From NCBI GenBank assembly GCA_900552455.1, contig URZX01000013.1, positions 1 to 61,091 on the forward strand: a stretch of 61,091 nucleotides of DNA. Direction: 5' to 3'. This document shows positions 1-7,491 of this stretch, piece after piece. Within the stretch, counting starts at the first letter, position 1; each line of letters starts with the position of its first letter. Under the pieces are notes generated by a model. That model worked only from the letters and a program-made list of their open reading frames with translations. It was not told where the DNA came from and searched no databases. Source of the stretch: an uncultured Peptococcaceae bacterium (GTDB lineage: Bacteria; Bacillota; Peptococcia; Peptococcales; Peptococcaceae). The position numbers and the translations under genes are program-made.

Positions 1-67
1 CCTGCCGGCAAGTGAAACGCGCCGGCCCCGCCGCGGCCCTCTGGGCCGCAAGGGCTACCTTCTACCT
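1..67. repeat. Right end of a TAGGAGG-heptamer repeat element (partial)
   Basis: This matches the right end of the elements at 52472-52681 and 54408-54608. It shares CCTGCCGGCAAGTGAAACGC, then GCCGGCCCCGC, and ends in the inverted heptamers CTACCTTCTACCT. It differs by about 19 extra bases forming a GCGGCCC-TCT-GGGCCGC hairpin inside the GC-rich block. The left part lies outside the window. It sits directly upstream of the ribosome binding site of the first gene. Confidence 0.8.
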
Positions 68-94
68 GAAAAAACTTGAAAGGAGGTGAGAACA

Positions 95-1243
95 GTGAGA
101 AATTCCGAACGACTGATCATCAACGTGGTACGTTTGATGATGCTTTGTATCGGGTTGGCTTTGGGGTATATCGTCAGCTTTCCGGTTTATCGGCTGCTGC
201 ATTCGGCGTCGGTGGATTTTGTAGAGGATGTATCTTATGGCTTTCCGATTGTTTGTGGCGTTTTGATGGTTGTGTGTGGACTTATAGGATTTGTTATTGG
301 GAAACCATTGGGGGCGCTGATCGTGCGCGGAACGAAGCTTTTGGAGCAGCGTCTCAAGCAGATGCCGCTGCCAGCGTTGGTCTCGAGCACGATCGGGCTC
401 ATCGTCGGGCTTTTGATCGCGGCGCTTTTGGCGAGCACGGTCAAGCAGCTGCCGGTCATCGGCAATTATATGCCGGTGATCCTGAGCGTGCTGCTCGGTT
501 ATCTCGGGATCTCTGTCGGCTACAGATGGCGCGAGACCATCGACAGCTTCCTCGGCGCGTTCAAGCGTCCGTCGAAGCGCAGCCGGCGCGAGGCCAAGGA
601 GAACAAGAGCGACAAGTGCGACTCTGAGATGGAATCCCTGACCTTTAAGACCTGCGTGCATCCAAAGGTGCTTGACACGAGCGTGATCATCGACGGACGC
701 ATTGTGGAGATCTGCAAGGCCGGATTTTTGGACGGTCCGCTCATCATCACGAACTTTGTCCTCGATGAGCTGCGCCACATTGCCGACAGCAGCGATTCCC
801 TCAAGCGTGTGCGCGGCCGCCGCGGGCTCGACATGTTGAACGAGCTGCGGGCGACGGATGTTGAGGTCATCAATATGAGCATCGACTACGAGGACATTCC
901 TGAGGTCGACGCCAAGCTGGTGCAGCTGGCCAAGGACTGCAACGGTTTTGTGGTGACCAACGACTTTAATCTCAACAAGGTCGCGAGCTTCCAGAAGGTG
1001 AAAACCCTCAACGTCAACGAGCTTGCCGGCGCCATCAAAACGGTGGTGCTGCCAGGCGAGAGCATGCGTGTCGAGGTTGTCGCCCGCGGCAAGGAAAACG
1101 ACCAGGGCGTTGGCTATCTGGACGACGGCACGATGGTTGTTGTCGAAAATGGCAAGCATGTCATCGGCAAAACCGTCGACACGGTGGTCACGTCTGTGAT
1201 CCAGACGAACGCTGGCCGCATGATCTTTGTGCGTCTGGCGTAG
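95..1243 (+). CDS. yacL: PIN/TRAM domain integral membrane protein (YacL family)
   Basis: About 382 residues. Several hydrophobic segments occupy the first 150 residues, followed by a PIN nuclease-like domain ([13 protein letters not shown], then acidic residues around [12 protein letters not shown]) and a C-terminal TRAM-like beta domain ([20 protein letters not shown]). In Firmicutes this family precedes ispD, as here. The PIN acidic residues suggest an RNA-directed membrane-bound nuclease, but the family's activity is poorly defined. I chose GTG at 95 because AGGAGG at 81-86 sits 8 bases upstream; an in-frame GTG at 86 lies inside that site. Confidence 0.9.
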   Translation: MRNSERLIINVVRLMMLCIGLALGYIVSFPVYRLLHSASVDFVEDVSYGFPIVCGVLMVVCGLIGFVIGKPLGALIVRGTKLLEQRLKQMPLPALVSSTIGLIVGLLIAALLASTVKQLPVIGNYMPVILSVLLGYLGISVGYRWRETIDSFLGAFKRPSKRSRREAKENKSDKCDSEMESLTFKTCVHPKVLDTSVIIDGRIVEICKAGFLDGPLIITNFVLDELRHIADSSDSLKRVRGRRGLDMLNELRATDVEVINMSIDYEDIPEVDAKLVQLAKDCNGFVVTNDFNLNKVASFQKVKTLNVNELAGAIKTVVLPGESMRVEVVARGKENDQGVGYLDDGTMVVVENGKHVIGKTVDTVVTSVIQTNAGRMIFVRLA

Positions 1244-1257
1244 GAGAAAAAATTTTG

Positions 1258-1301
1258 CTGATCCGCAAACGAAATCGCATCGTTTGTGGATCAGTTTTTT
1301 T
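1258..1301 (+). terminator. Intrinsic terminator after yacL
   Basis: A 15-bp stem CTGATCCGCAAACGA / TCGTTTGTGGATCAG (one G-T pair) with a 7-base loop is followed by seven T. It separates yacL from ispD. Confidence 0.9.
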
Positions 1302-1322
1302 ATAGGCGTGGCGGGCGCATTA

Positions 1323-1331
1323 TGCTATAAT
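1323..1331 (+). promoter_or_regulatory. Extended -10 promoter for ispD operon
   Basis: TGC followed by TATAAT (1326-1331) makes an extended -10. I see no good -35 at 17 bp. It lies after the yacL terminator and 33 bases before the ispD start. Confidence 0.55.
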
Positions 1332-1363
1332 GGAAAACAGTGAAATCCAAAGGAGGCGGACGC

Positions 1364-2056
1364 ATGATCGGCGCAGTGGTTTTGGCCGGCGGCCAGGGAA
1401 AACGGATGCAGGCCGGCATCAACAAGCAGTATCTGGAAATCGAAGGGCGCAGCGTGCTCTCGCTGGCGATCGAAAGCATGGCGGCGGCTGCAGACGGGCT
1501 CATCGTTGTCTGTGCGCACGGCGAAGAGGCGCAGGCGCGCGCGGCGGTGCGCGAAAGCGGCGCCCTTGCTGAGCGGGTGCAGATCGTGGAAGGTGGCAAA
1601 GAGCGCCAGGATTCGGTGCGCAATGCCCTTCTGGCGATGCCGGAAAGCTGGCAGAAGGTGCTCATCCACGACGGCGCGCGGCCCTTTGTGCCGCAGGAAA
1701 TGCTCAGGCGCATCCTGGATGCGACGGCGCCAGGCGTCGGCGTGGTGCCGGGAACGCCTGTCACCGACACGATCAAGCGCGTGGACGCCGAGGGATTTAT
1801 TGTGGAGACGCCGCCGCGGGAAACTTTGCGCGCAGCGCAGACGCCGCAGTGTTTTATGGCGGCGGAGATCCGCGCGCTGCATCTGGCGATGGCCGAAAGC
1901 GGCCGCATTTTTACGGACGATGCCATGCTCTATGAGGCTGGCGGAAAACGCGTGCGCATGGTGGACGGCAGCAGCCTGAGCCGCAAGCTCACGGTGCCGG
2001 AGGACCTCTTTTGGGCGAGAGAAATGAAACATGCATGGGAGGCTGAGAAGCGATGA
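1364..2056 (+). CDS. ispD: 2-C-methyl-D-erythritol 4-phosphate cytidylyltransferase
   Basis: About 230 residues, the normal family length. It transfers CMP from CTP to methylerythritol phosphate in the non-mevalonate isoprenoid pathway. The N-terminal nucleotide-binding loop AGGQGKRM followed by KQYLEI, the central [10 protein letters not shown] and GTPVTDTIK, and the C-terminal FTDDAMLYE and KLTVPEDL motifs are all visible. The ATG at 1364 is preceded by AAAGGAGG. The stop overlaps the ispF start (ATGA), so the two pathway genes are translationally coupled. Confidence 0.97.
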   Translation: MIGAVVLAGGQGKRMQAGINKQYLEIEGRSVLSLAIESMAAAADGLIVVCAHGEEAQARAAVRESGALAERVQIVEGGKERQDSVRNALLAMPESWQKVLIHDGARPFVPQEMLRRILDATAPGVGVVPGTPVTDTIKRVDAEGFIVETPPRETLRAAQTPQCFMAAEIRALHLAMAESGRIFTDDAMLYEAGGKRVRMVDGSSLSRKLTVPEDLFWAREMKHAWEAEKR

Positions 2057-2532
2057 GAGTTGGAATGGGATACGATGTACACAGGCTGGTCGAAGAACGA
2101 CGGCTGATCCTTGGCGGCGTGGAGATTCCTTACGAAAAAGGATTGCTCGGCCATTCAGACGCCGATGTGCTGCTGCACGCGATCATGGACGCGATGCTCG
2201 GCGCGGCGGCGCTGGGCGATATCGGTCGCCATTTTCCAGACACGGACCCGGCCTACAAGGGTGCCGATAGCATGGTGCTGCTGCAGGCTTGCCGCGACAG
2301 AATCCTCGCTGCCGGCTACAGGGTGCACAATCTCGACGCGTTGATCTGCGCCCAGGCGCCGAAGATGGCGCCGCATATCGAGACCATGCGCGCGAACATT
2401 GCGCGTGCGCTGCAGCTGGACGTGGACGCGGTGAACGTGAAGGCGACGACCACGGAGCGCCTCGGCTTTGTCGGCGATGGCTCGGGCATCAGCGCCTACG
2501 CTGTGTGCCTCTTGGAGGATGCCGATGCATAA
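2053..2532 (+). CDS. ispF: 2-C-methyl-D-erythritol 2,4-cyclodiphosphate synthase
   Basis: 159 residues, full length. It forms the cyclodiphosphate two steps after IspD. The metal ligands are visible as D8 and H10 in GYDVH and H42 in DADVLLHA, with [11 protein letters not shown] and the C-terminal [12 protein letters not shown] loop. It overlaps ispD by four bases and the Mini-III RNase gene by eight, so it is embedded in one operon. Confidence 0.98.
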   Translation: MRVGMGYDVHRLVEERRLILGGVEIPYEKGLLGHSDADVLLHAIMDAMLGAAALGDIGRHFPDTDPAYKGADSMVLLQACRDRILAAGYRVHNLDALICAQAPKMAPHIETMRANIARALQLDVDAVNVKATTTERLGFVGDGSGISAYAVCLLEDADA

Positions 2533-2953
2533 AGCTGCAGAACTTTACGCCAAAAGCACCGACCATCCTGAGCAGCTGCCCGCGCTGACGCTGGCCTTTG
2601 TTGGCGACGCGGTGTATGAGATCTACGTGCGCACGATGATGCTTGAAAAGAGCGTGAATGCCCACACGCTGAACAAAGCCTGCGTGCAGCTTGTCAACAA
2701 CCGCACCCAGTCGGCCCTTTACGACGTGCTCGCGCCAGCGCTCGACGAGAAAGAGCTGGGCGTGCTGAACCGGGGGCGCAACGCAAAGGGCATCGTGCCG
2801 AAAAATGCCACCGCTCGGGATTATCGCCGGGCCACCGCGGTGGAAGCGCTGGTCGGCTACTGGTACCTGATCGATGATGAGGCCCGTTTGAAGTGGGCGT
2901 TTGACACACTTTGGGCGATGACGGAAGGAGAAAATGATGAGCAGAGCCGATGA
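2525..2953 (+). CDS. mrnC: Mini-ribonuclease III
   Basis: 142 residues. A single RNase III catalytic domain without a dsRNA-binding domain, as in Mini-III, which matures 23S rRNA. The signature [14 protein letters not shown] and the downstream [13 protein letters not shown] carry the acidic catalytic residues. ATG at 2525 is preferred because GGAGG at 2514-2518 gives 6-base spacing; ATG at 2519 would be too close. It overlaps both ispF and thyA. Confidence 0.94.
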   Translation: MHKAAELYAKSTDHPEQLPALTLAFVGDAVYEIYVRTMMLEKSVNAHTLNKACVQLVNNRTQSALYDVLAPALDEKELGVLNRGRNAKGIVPKNATARDYRRATAVEALVGYWYLIDDEARLKWAFDTLWAMTEGENDEQSR

Positions 2954-3767
2954 GATTTTTAAGCAGAACATTCGCCAGATCCTCGATACCGGCGTCTGGG
3001 ACACGGACTTTGACGTGCGCCCGCGCTGGAGCGACGGCACGCCGGCGCACACTGTGAAATGTTTTGGGATCGTCAATCGCTACGATCTCAGCGAGGAATT
3101 TCCGATCCTCACCCTGCGCAAGACCAACTTGAAGAACGCCGTCGATGAGCTCCTCTGGATCTGGCAGAAAAAATCCAACCGCATCGCCGATCTGCACAGC
3201 CATATCTGGGACCAGTGGGCGGGCGAGGATGGCACCATCGGCAAGGCCTATGGCTACCAGCTTGGGGTGAAGCACGAATATCGGGAAGGCTGGTTCGACC
3301 AGGTGGACCGCGTGCTCTACGATCTCACCCATCAGCCGAACAGCCGCCGCATTATGACAAATATCTACAACCACCACGATCTGCACGCGATGAATCTCTA
3401 TCCCTGCGCCTACAGCATGACGTTCAACGTCAGCGGACGCCGCCTCAACGCGATCCTTAATCAGCGCAGCCAGGACATGCTCACCGCCAACAACTGGAAC
3501 GTCGCCCAGTATGCAGTGCTCGTGCACATGATCGCCCAGGTCACAGGCTTTGAGGCTGGCGAGCTTGTGCACGTCATCGCCGACGCGCATATCTACGACC
3601 GCCATCTGCCGATCGTTGAAGAGATCATCGCCCACGACGGCTATGATGCGCCAGCGTTTTCGCTGAATCCAGCGGTGCGCGATTTCTACGATTTCACCGT
3701 CGACGATGTGCAGCTCGACGGCTACGATTATTGGCCGCTGGATGTGAAGATCCCGGTGGCGGAGTGA
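2937..3767 (+). CDS. thyA: Thymidylate synthase
   Basis: About 276 residues. It methylates dUMP to dTMP using methylene-tetrahydrofolate. Visible motifs are FPILTLRKTNLKNAVDELLWI, the catalytic cysteine C157 in NLYPCAYSM, the phosphate-binding RRIM and RSQD segments, and DAHIYDRHLP. PCAYS replaces the E. coli PCH context. ATG 2934 and 2937 are adjacent; 2937 has the better spacing from GGAG. It forms a dTMP cycle with the dihydrofolate reductase gene downstream, from which it is separated by a repeat element. Confidence 0.96.
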   Translation: MSRADEIFKQNIRQILDTGVWDTDFDVRPRWSDGTPAHTVKCFGIVNRYDLSEEFPILTLRKTNLKNAVDELLWIWQKKSNRIADLHSHIWDQWAGEDGTIGKAYGYQLGVKHEYREGWFDQVDRVLYDLTHQPNSRRIMTNIYNHHDLHAMNLYPCAYSMTFNVSGRRLNAILNQRSQDMLTANNWNVAQYAVLVHMIAQVTGFEAGELVHVIADAHIYDRHLPIVEEIIAHDGYDAPAFSLNPAVRDFYDFTVDDVQLDGYDYWPLDVKIPVAE

Positions 3768-3773
3768 TGTGTG

Positions 3774-3925
3774 AGTTAGGAGTGAGGAGTGCGGAGTGAG
3801 GAGTTGTTTTTTGTGGAACGCGCCAGTTTGTTGCTGCGTTATAAGCATTTGCTAAGCGACAGCGCAGTTGCGGACTGGTGCACGGCACCAGTAACTCCTA
3901 ATTCCTAACTCCGCACTCCTAACTG
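3774..3925. repeat. Inverted heptamer-array element (TTAGGAG family)
   Basis: The left arm from 3774 is a 7-bp-period array (TTAGGAG, TGAGGAG, TGCGGAG, TGAGGAG). The right arm, 3893-3924, is an inverted array that reads AGTTAGGAGTGCGGAG on the other strand. The interior holds a CTGGTGCACGGCACCAG hairpin and the 12-mer GTGGAACGCGCC, which also occurs in the element at 52472. There is no ORF. It fills the thyA-dfrA gap without an obvious terminator. Confidence 0.8.
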
Positions 3926-3944
3926 ATTAGAATGGAGGACAATT

Positions 3945-4466
3945 ATGGAATTTATCGTCGCAGTGGATGAAAACTGGGGCATTGGCAAGGACGGCGGCAT
4001 GCTGGACCATCTGCCGAAGGACCTGGCTTTCTTCAAGAGAAAGACGACGGGCCATGTCATCGTCATGGGACGAAAAACATTGGAAAGCTTTCCCGGCGGC
4101 AAACCGTTGCCGGATCGGCTGAACATCGTGCTCACCCAGCAGGTGGAATTTGACGCGCCGGAAGGCGTGGTGCAGGTCCACTCGCTGCCGGAGCTTGCGC
4201 GCACGCTGCGCGAGCTGGGGCGGGACGATGTGTATCTCGTCGGCGGTGCGTCGGTGTACGCCCGCCTCAAGGACGTCTGCAAGGGCGGCTATGTGACCCA
4301 CATTCGCCACGCTTATGACGGTGCAGAGGTTTTCTTTCCAGATCTCAGCAAGGACGATCGCTGGGAGCTGGCGGAGACCATCGCCCACGCTGAGGACCAG
4401 GACAAGGCCCTCGATTTCTGCTACTATCGCAATCTTTCCCCACAACCATTGGAGGCCATGCTATGA
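3945..4466 (+). CDS. dfrA: Dihydrofolate reductase
   Basis: 173 residues, near the usual 160-170. It regenerates tetrahydrofolate consumed by ThyA. The N-terminal FIVAVDENWGIGKDGGM (WGIG), LPKDLAFFKRKT, VIVMGRKTLESF (cofactor site) and VYLVGGASVY motifs are in order. GGAGG precedes the ATG. The last codons overlap the rlmB start (ATGA). The symbol folA is equally valid. Confidence 0.96.
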   Translation: MEFIVAVDENWGIGKDGGMLDHLPKDLAFFKRKTTGHVIVMGRKTLESFPGGKPLPDRLNIVLTQQVEFDAPEGVVQVHSLPELARTLRELGRDDVYLVGGASVYARLKDVCKGGYVTHIRHAYDGAEVFFPDLSKDDRWELAETIAHAEDQDKALDFCYYRNLSPQPLEAML

Positions 4467-5197
4467 GTGAGATATACGGACGCAATCCTGTGATCGAGGC
4501 GCTGAAAAGCGGCACCGAGATCAACCGCATTACCATCGCCAAGGGCGCCAGACACCAGGCCACCCGCGAAATCTACGAGCTCGCGCGTGAGCGTCAGATC
4601 CCTGTGGCGCAGGTGGAGCGCAAAAAGCTCGACCAGCTTTTCCCGGGCAAAAACCACCAGGGCGTGTACGCCTCTGTGGCAGAGGCCGCCTACGTGGAGT
4701 GGGAGGAGATCCTCGAACGCGCGCGCGCCAAAGGCGAAGCACCGCTCGTGCTCGTGCTCGATGAGCTCGAAGATCCCCACAACCTCGGCGCCATTCTGCG
4801 TAACGCCGACGCCTTTGGCGTGCACGGCGTGATCATTCCAAAGCGCCGCTCCGTCAGCCTCACTGGTACCGTCGCCAAAGCCGCCGCCGGTGCGCTTTCA
4901 TATGTGCCAGTGGCGCGTGTCGCCAACATTGCCCAGACCCTGAAAGCGCTGAAAAAAGAAGGACTCTGGGTCTGTGGCACCGCCATGGACGGCCAGAATA
5001 TCTACCAGGCGCCCCTTTCCGGACCCCTCGCCATCGTCATCGGCAGCGAAGGCCACGGCATGCGTTCCCTTGTGGCGCAGCAGTGTGATTTTACCGTCGC
5101 CATTCCGATGAAAGGGAAGATCAATTCCCTCAACGCGTCTGTCGCTTGCGGTATCGTGCTCTCAGAGGTTGTGCGCCGAGAGGAGCTCGGACAATGA
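4463..5197 (+). CDS. rlmB: 23S rRNA (guanosine-2'-O-) methyltransferase, TrmH/SpoU family
   Basis: 244 residues. It has an N-terminal substrate-binding domain (YGRNPVIEAL) and a C-terminal SPOUT domain with ELEDPHNLGAILRNADAFG, IVIGSEGHGM and PMKGKINSLNASVACGI, the three SpoU motifs. RlmB methylates 23S rRNA. Coupled by ATGA overlaps to dfrA upstream and yacP downstream. Confidence 0.95.
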   Translation: MSEIYGRNPVIEALKSGTEINRITIAKGARHQATREIYELARERQIPVAQVERKKLDQLFPGKNHQGVYASVAEAAYVEWEEILERARAKGEAPLVLVLDELEDPHNLGAILRNADAFGVHGVIIPKRRSVSLTGTVAKAAAGALSYVPVARVANIAQTLKALKKEGLWVCGTAMDGQNIYQAPLSGPLAIVIGSEGHGMRSLVAQQCDFTVAIPMKGKINSLNASVACGIVLSEVVRREELGQ

Positions 5198-5745
5198 AGA
5201 CCTGGCTTTTCGTCGACGGCTACAACATCATCGGCGCCTGGCCCGAGCTTACCCAGCTGCGCGACGAATCCTTGGAAGAAGCGCGCAAGAAAGTCATCGA
5301 TTATCTCAGTGAATACGCCGCCGCCACAGGCTACGAGACTGTGCTCGTTTTTGACGGCTGGCGCGTCAAAGGCAATCGCGGCAGTAGCCTCGAAAATCCC
5401 TACATCGAGATCCTCTTCACCCCTGAAGGCGTCACCGCCGATATGGCCATTGAGCGGCTCGTCGCCGGACTACCCAAGCATCAGAAGATCTACGTCGCCA
5501 CCAGTGACCGCCTCGAGCAGGAAACCGTCCTCGCCCAGGGCGGCCTGCGCATTTCTGCCATGGAGCTTCACAACATGGTCTTCACCCAGAAAGAAGCGCA
5601 GCGTGCGCGCATCGCGCGCCAGCCGCAGAGCGCCAATCCGCTGGACGCCCAACTCGATGAAGTCGTGCGCCGCAAGCTCCACGCCATGATCCATGGCCAG
5701 GATGAAGAAATTGAAAAAAACTCGGCAAAAAATCGAAAAAAGTAG
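5194..5745 (+). CDS. yacP: NYN-domain ribosome-associated nuclease (YacP/Rae1 family)
   Basis: 183 residues. A PIN-like NYN fold: WLFVDGYNIIGAWPE at the N-terminus, then TVLVFDGWRVKGNRG and TADMAIERLV with acidic residues, and KIYVATSDRLEQ. The B. subtilis homologue Rae1 cleaves mRNA in the ribosomal A site. The start overlaps the rlmB stop. The C-terminus is lysine and asparagine rich and ends just before the tRNA promoter. Confidence 0.9.
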   Translation: MKTWLFVDGYNIIGAWPELTQLRDESLEEARKKVIDYLSEYAAATGYETVLVFDGWRVKGNRGSSLENPYIEILFTPEGVTADMAIERLVAGLPKHQKIYVATSDRLEQETVLAQGGLRISAMELHNMVFTQKEAQRARIARQPQSANPLDAQLDEVVRRKLHAMIHGQDEEIEKNSAKNRKK

Positions 5746-5755
5746 CAAAAAAACG

Positions 5756-5784
5756 TTGACTTCACAGGATCACCATGGTATTAT
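5756..5784 (+). promoter_or_regulatory. Consensus promoter of the tRNA operon
   Basis: TTGACT (5756-5761), a 17-bp spacer, and TATTAT (5779-5784). It lies about 44 bases before the first tRNA. Confidence 0.9.
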
Positions 5785-5827
5785 ATATCTCGTCGGCTGG
5801 ACGGAAACGAAACACCGACAAGCCTTT

Positions 5828-5910
5828 GGAGGGATACCCAAGTTGGCCAAAGGGGACGGACTGTAAATCCGTTAGCTGTGCTTTCACAGGTTCGAATCCT
5901 GTTCCCTCCA
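5828..5910 (+). tRNA. tRNA-Tyr (GTA)
   Basis: Acceptor arms GGAGGGA (5828-5834) and TCCCTCC (5903-5909) pair perfectly. The anticodon loop reads CTGTAAA, giving GTA. A long variable arm (class II) and GGTTCGAATCC T arm are present. CCA is not encoded. Confidence 0.97.
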
Positions 5911-5936
5911 TTACCCTTTCGGGTAGTAGCCAATGT

Positions 5937-6009
5937 CGCGGGGTGGAGCAGTTGGCAGCTCGTCGGGCTCATAACCCGAAGGTCGCAGGTTCAAGTCCTG
6001 TCCCCGCAA
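5937..6009 (+). tRNA. Initiator tRNA-fMet (CAT)
   Basis: Acceptor CGCGGGG against CCCCGCA leaves the unpaired C1-A72 typical of bacterial initiators. The anticodon stem has three consecutive G:C pairs (CGGG-CTCATAA-CCCG). Anticodon CAT. CCA is not encoded. Confidence 0.95.
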
Positions 6010-6012
6010 TTT

Positions 6013-6085
6013 GCTGATATAGCTCAGTCGGTAGAGCGCCACCTTGGTAAGGTGGAGGTCTCCAGTTCAAATCTGGATATCAGCT
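6013..6085 (+). tRNA. tRNA-Thr (GGT)
   Basis: Acceptor GCTGATA pairs with TATCAGC. The anticodon loop TTGGTAA gives GGT. The T arm is intact. Only three bases separate it from the upstream and downstream tRNAs, so the cluster is co-transcribed. CCA is not encoded. Confidence 0.97.
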
Positions 6086-6088
6086 TAT

Positions 6089-6162
6089 GGCGATATAGCT
6101 CAGCTGGCTAGAGCATACGGTTCATACCCGTAGTGTCCGGGGTTCAAGTCCCTGTATCGCCA
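6089..6162 (+). tRNA. Elongator tRNA-Met (CAT)
   Basis: Acceptor GGCGATA pairs fully with TATCGCC, unlike the initiator. The anticodon loop TTCATAC gives CAT. A lysidine-modified Ile tRNA also reads CAT at the DNA level, so the elongator-Met assignment is likely but not proven. Confidence 0.88.
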
Positions 6163-6165
6163 CGC

Positions 6166-6196
6166 ACCTCTCGCGAAAGCGGGAGGTTTTTTGTTT
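6166..6196 (+). terminator. Terminator of the tRNA operon
   Basis: A 9-bp stem ACCTCTCGC-GAAA-GCGGGAGGT followed by a T run, four bases after the last tRNA. Confidence 0.95.
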
Positions 6197-6203
6197 TGCA
6201 CAG

Positions 6204-6238
6204 AGCAGGAAATGCAGCGCATTTCCTGCTTTTTCTCT
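6204..6238 (+). terminator. Second tandem terminator
   Basis: A perfect 12-bp stem AGCAGGAAATGC-AGC-GCATTTCCTGCT followed by a T-rich tract. It backs up the tRNA terminator and insulates the LysR gene. Confidence 0.9.
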
Positions 6239-6319
6239 TTTCAAAGGAGAATTGTTGTGGTAAGGTAGATGTATCGCATAAATACGATTTATTGAATAGC
6301 CAGAGAAAAGAGGACCATC

Positions 6320-7255
6320 ATGCAACTCAACCAATTTCGTTTTCTCATCGCCGTGGACAAATATGGCTCGATCTCCAAAGCGGCACAGGAGCTTTATATT
6401 TCTCAGTCGACGATCAGTCTCTCGCTAATCAATCTCGAAGAGGAGCTGGGGCATGTGCTCTTAAATCGCTCCAAGCGCGGTGTGACGTTGACGCCGGAAG
6501 GAAAGGAAGTGCTGAAGCGGGCGACAGTGATCCAGGATGCGATCGAGAGCCTGCGCGATATTTCTGCCGACGAGGAAACGATCATCGGCGATGTGCGCAT
6601 TGGCGGCTCGAGCCATCTGGCGATGAATATCATCACCGACGCGATGCTGCAGCTCAAACGTCAGTACGAGGGCGTGCATGTTTTTGCGCAGCGCGACGAC
6701 ATTAAGACGACGCTCAAGAAGGTTGCGCAGAACGAGCTGGATCTGGCGTTTGTGCATTACCATGCGCTGCAGGAAACGCTGGTGGAAAATGATCTGAAGC
6801 GGCTGCAGCTGGAGTTTCACAAGATCTACAGTGATGCGCTTTCTGTTTGTGTGCGAGAGAATCATCCGCTGACCTGGCAGGAGCGTGTGACGTTTGCGGA
6901 TGTGATGCGCTACGAGCGGGTAACGATGAATCCGACGAAGGATTTCCTCATGGCGCAGCATTTTGGCGCGAGGGAGCGGGATATGTCGATTGTTGTGCTG
7001 ACGGACGTGTTGAATCTGCGCAAATATGCAACGCAGACAGACGCAGTGGTTTTTCTGCCGCGCGATGAATCGCTGCGCTCAAACCGTATGTTCCCGTATA
7101 AGCTGGTAGCGCTGGAGGTAGAAGGTTTTGATTTCCCGATCACTGGCGGCTGGGTGCATCATGCGACGCATGAGATGAACGCAGCGGAGTGCTGTGTGGT
7201 GGAAGCGCTGGACAATATCTGCCAGCAGTACGTAGAAGCGATGGAAACAGAATGA
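6320..7255 (+). CDS. LysR-family transcriptional regulator
   Basis: 311 residues, typical LysR length. The N-terminal winged helix-turn-helix reads FLIAVDKYGSISKAAQELYISQSTISLSLINLEEELG. The C-terminal effector domain begins near residue 92 (GDVRIGGSSHLAMNIITDAM). It lies upstream of, and in the same direction as, the anion transporter and the ferredoxin-flavoprotein genes, with a terminator and a 17-bp palindrome between, so it is the likely regulator of that cluster. The effector cannot be read from sequence; a carboxylate or sulfur-containing anion is a guess from the transporter. Confidence 0.93.
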   Translation: MQLNQFRFLIAVDKYGSISKAAQELYISQSTISLSLINLEEELGHVLLNRSKRGVTLTPEGKEVLKRATVIQDAIESLRDISADEETIIGDVRIGGSSHLAMNIITDAMLQLKRQYEGVHVFAQRDDIKTTLKKVAQNELDLAFVHYHALQETLVENDLKRLQLEFHKIYSDALSVCVRENHPLTWQERVTFADVMRYERVTMNPTKDFLMAQHFGARERDMSIVVLTDVLNLRKYATQTDAVVFLPRDESLRSNRMFPYKLVALEVEGFDFPITGGWVHHATHEMNAAECCVVEALDNICQQYVEAMETE

Positions 7256-7265
7256 TGATCGCCGG

Positions 7266-7296
7266 ACGGCGTGTGTTTTGGACACACGCCGTTTTT
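7266..7296 (+). terminator. Terminator after lysR
   Basis: An 11-bp perfect stem ACGGCGTGTGT / ACACACGCCGT with loop TTTGG and a T run. It makes the transporter operon transcriptionally separate from lysR. Confidence 0.95.
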
Positions 7297-7341
7297 CTAT
7301 TGCCATTTTTGGGAACAGCTGCAAAAGGACCATAGTTTTTC

Positions 7342-7358
7342 TCAATATTTTATATTGA
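7342..7358. promoter_or_regulatory. Candidate LysR operator
   Basis: TCAATATTTTATATTGA is a perfect palindrome with 7-bp arms and a TTT centre, containing the T-N11-A pattern of LysR sites. It lies 133 bases before the transporter start. The assignment to this regulator is inferred from position. Confidence 0.6.
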
Positions 7359-7491
7359 TAAACCAGGCTTTTAGATAGCATAAATGGGATGTATCATAAA
7401 GGCGTGGAAAGAAATCACGTGAGAGAGTTGATGGCCATCACAGTACGCGTGAATCTTTGAAAAGGAAATTTCACATAAAGGAGAGGTAGTT

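Noticed and set aside
3774..3925. CRISPR array suggested by short direct repeats
   Set aside because: Repeats are contiguous 7-mers without spacers.
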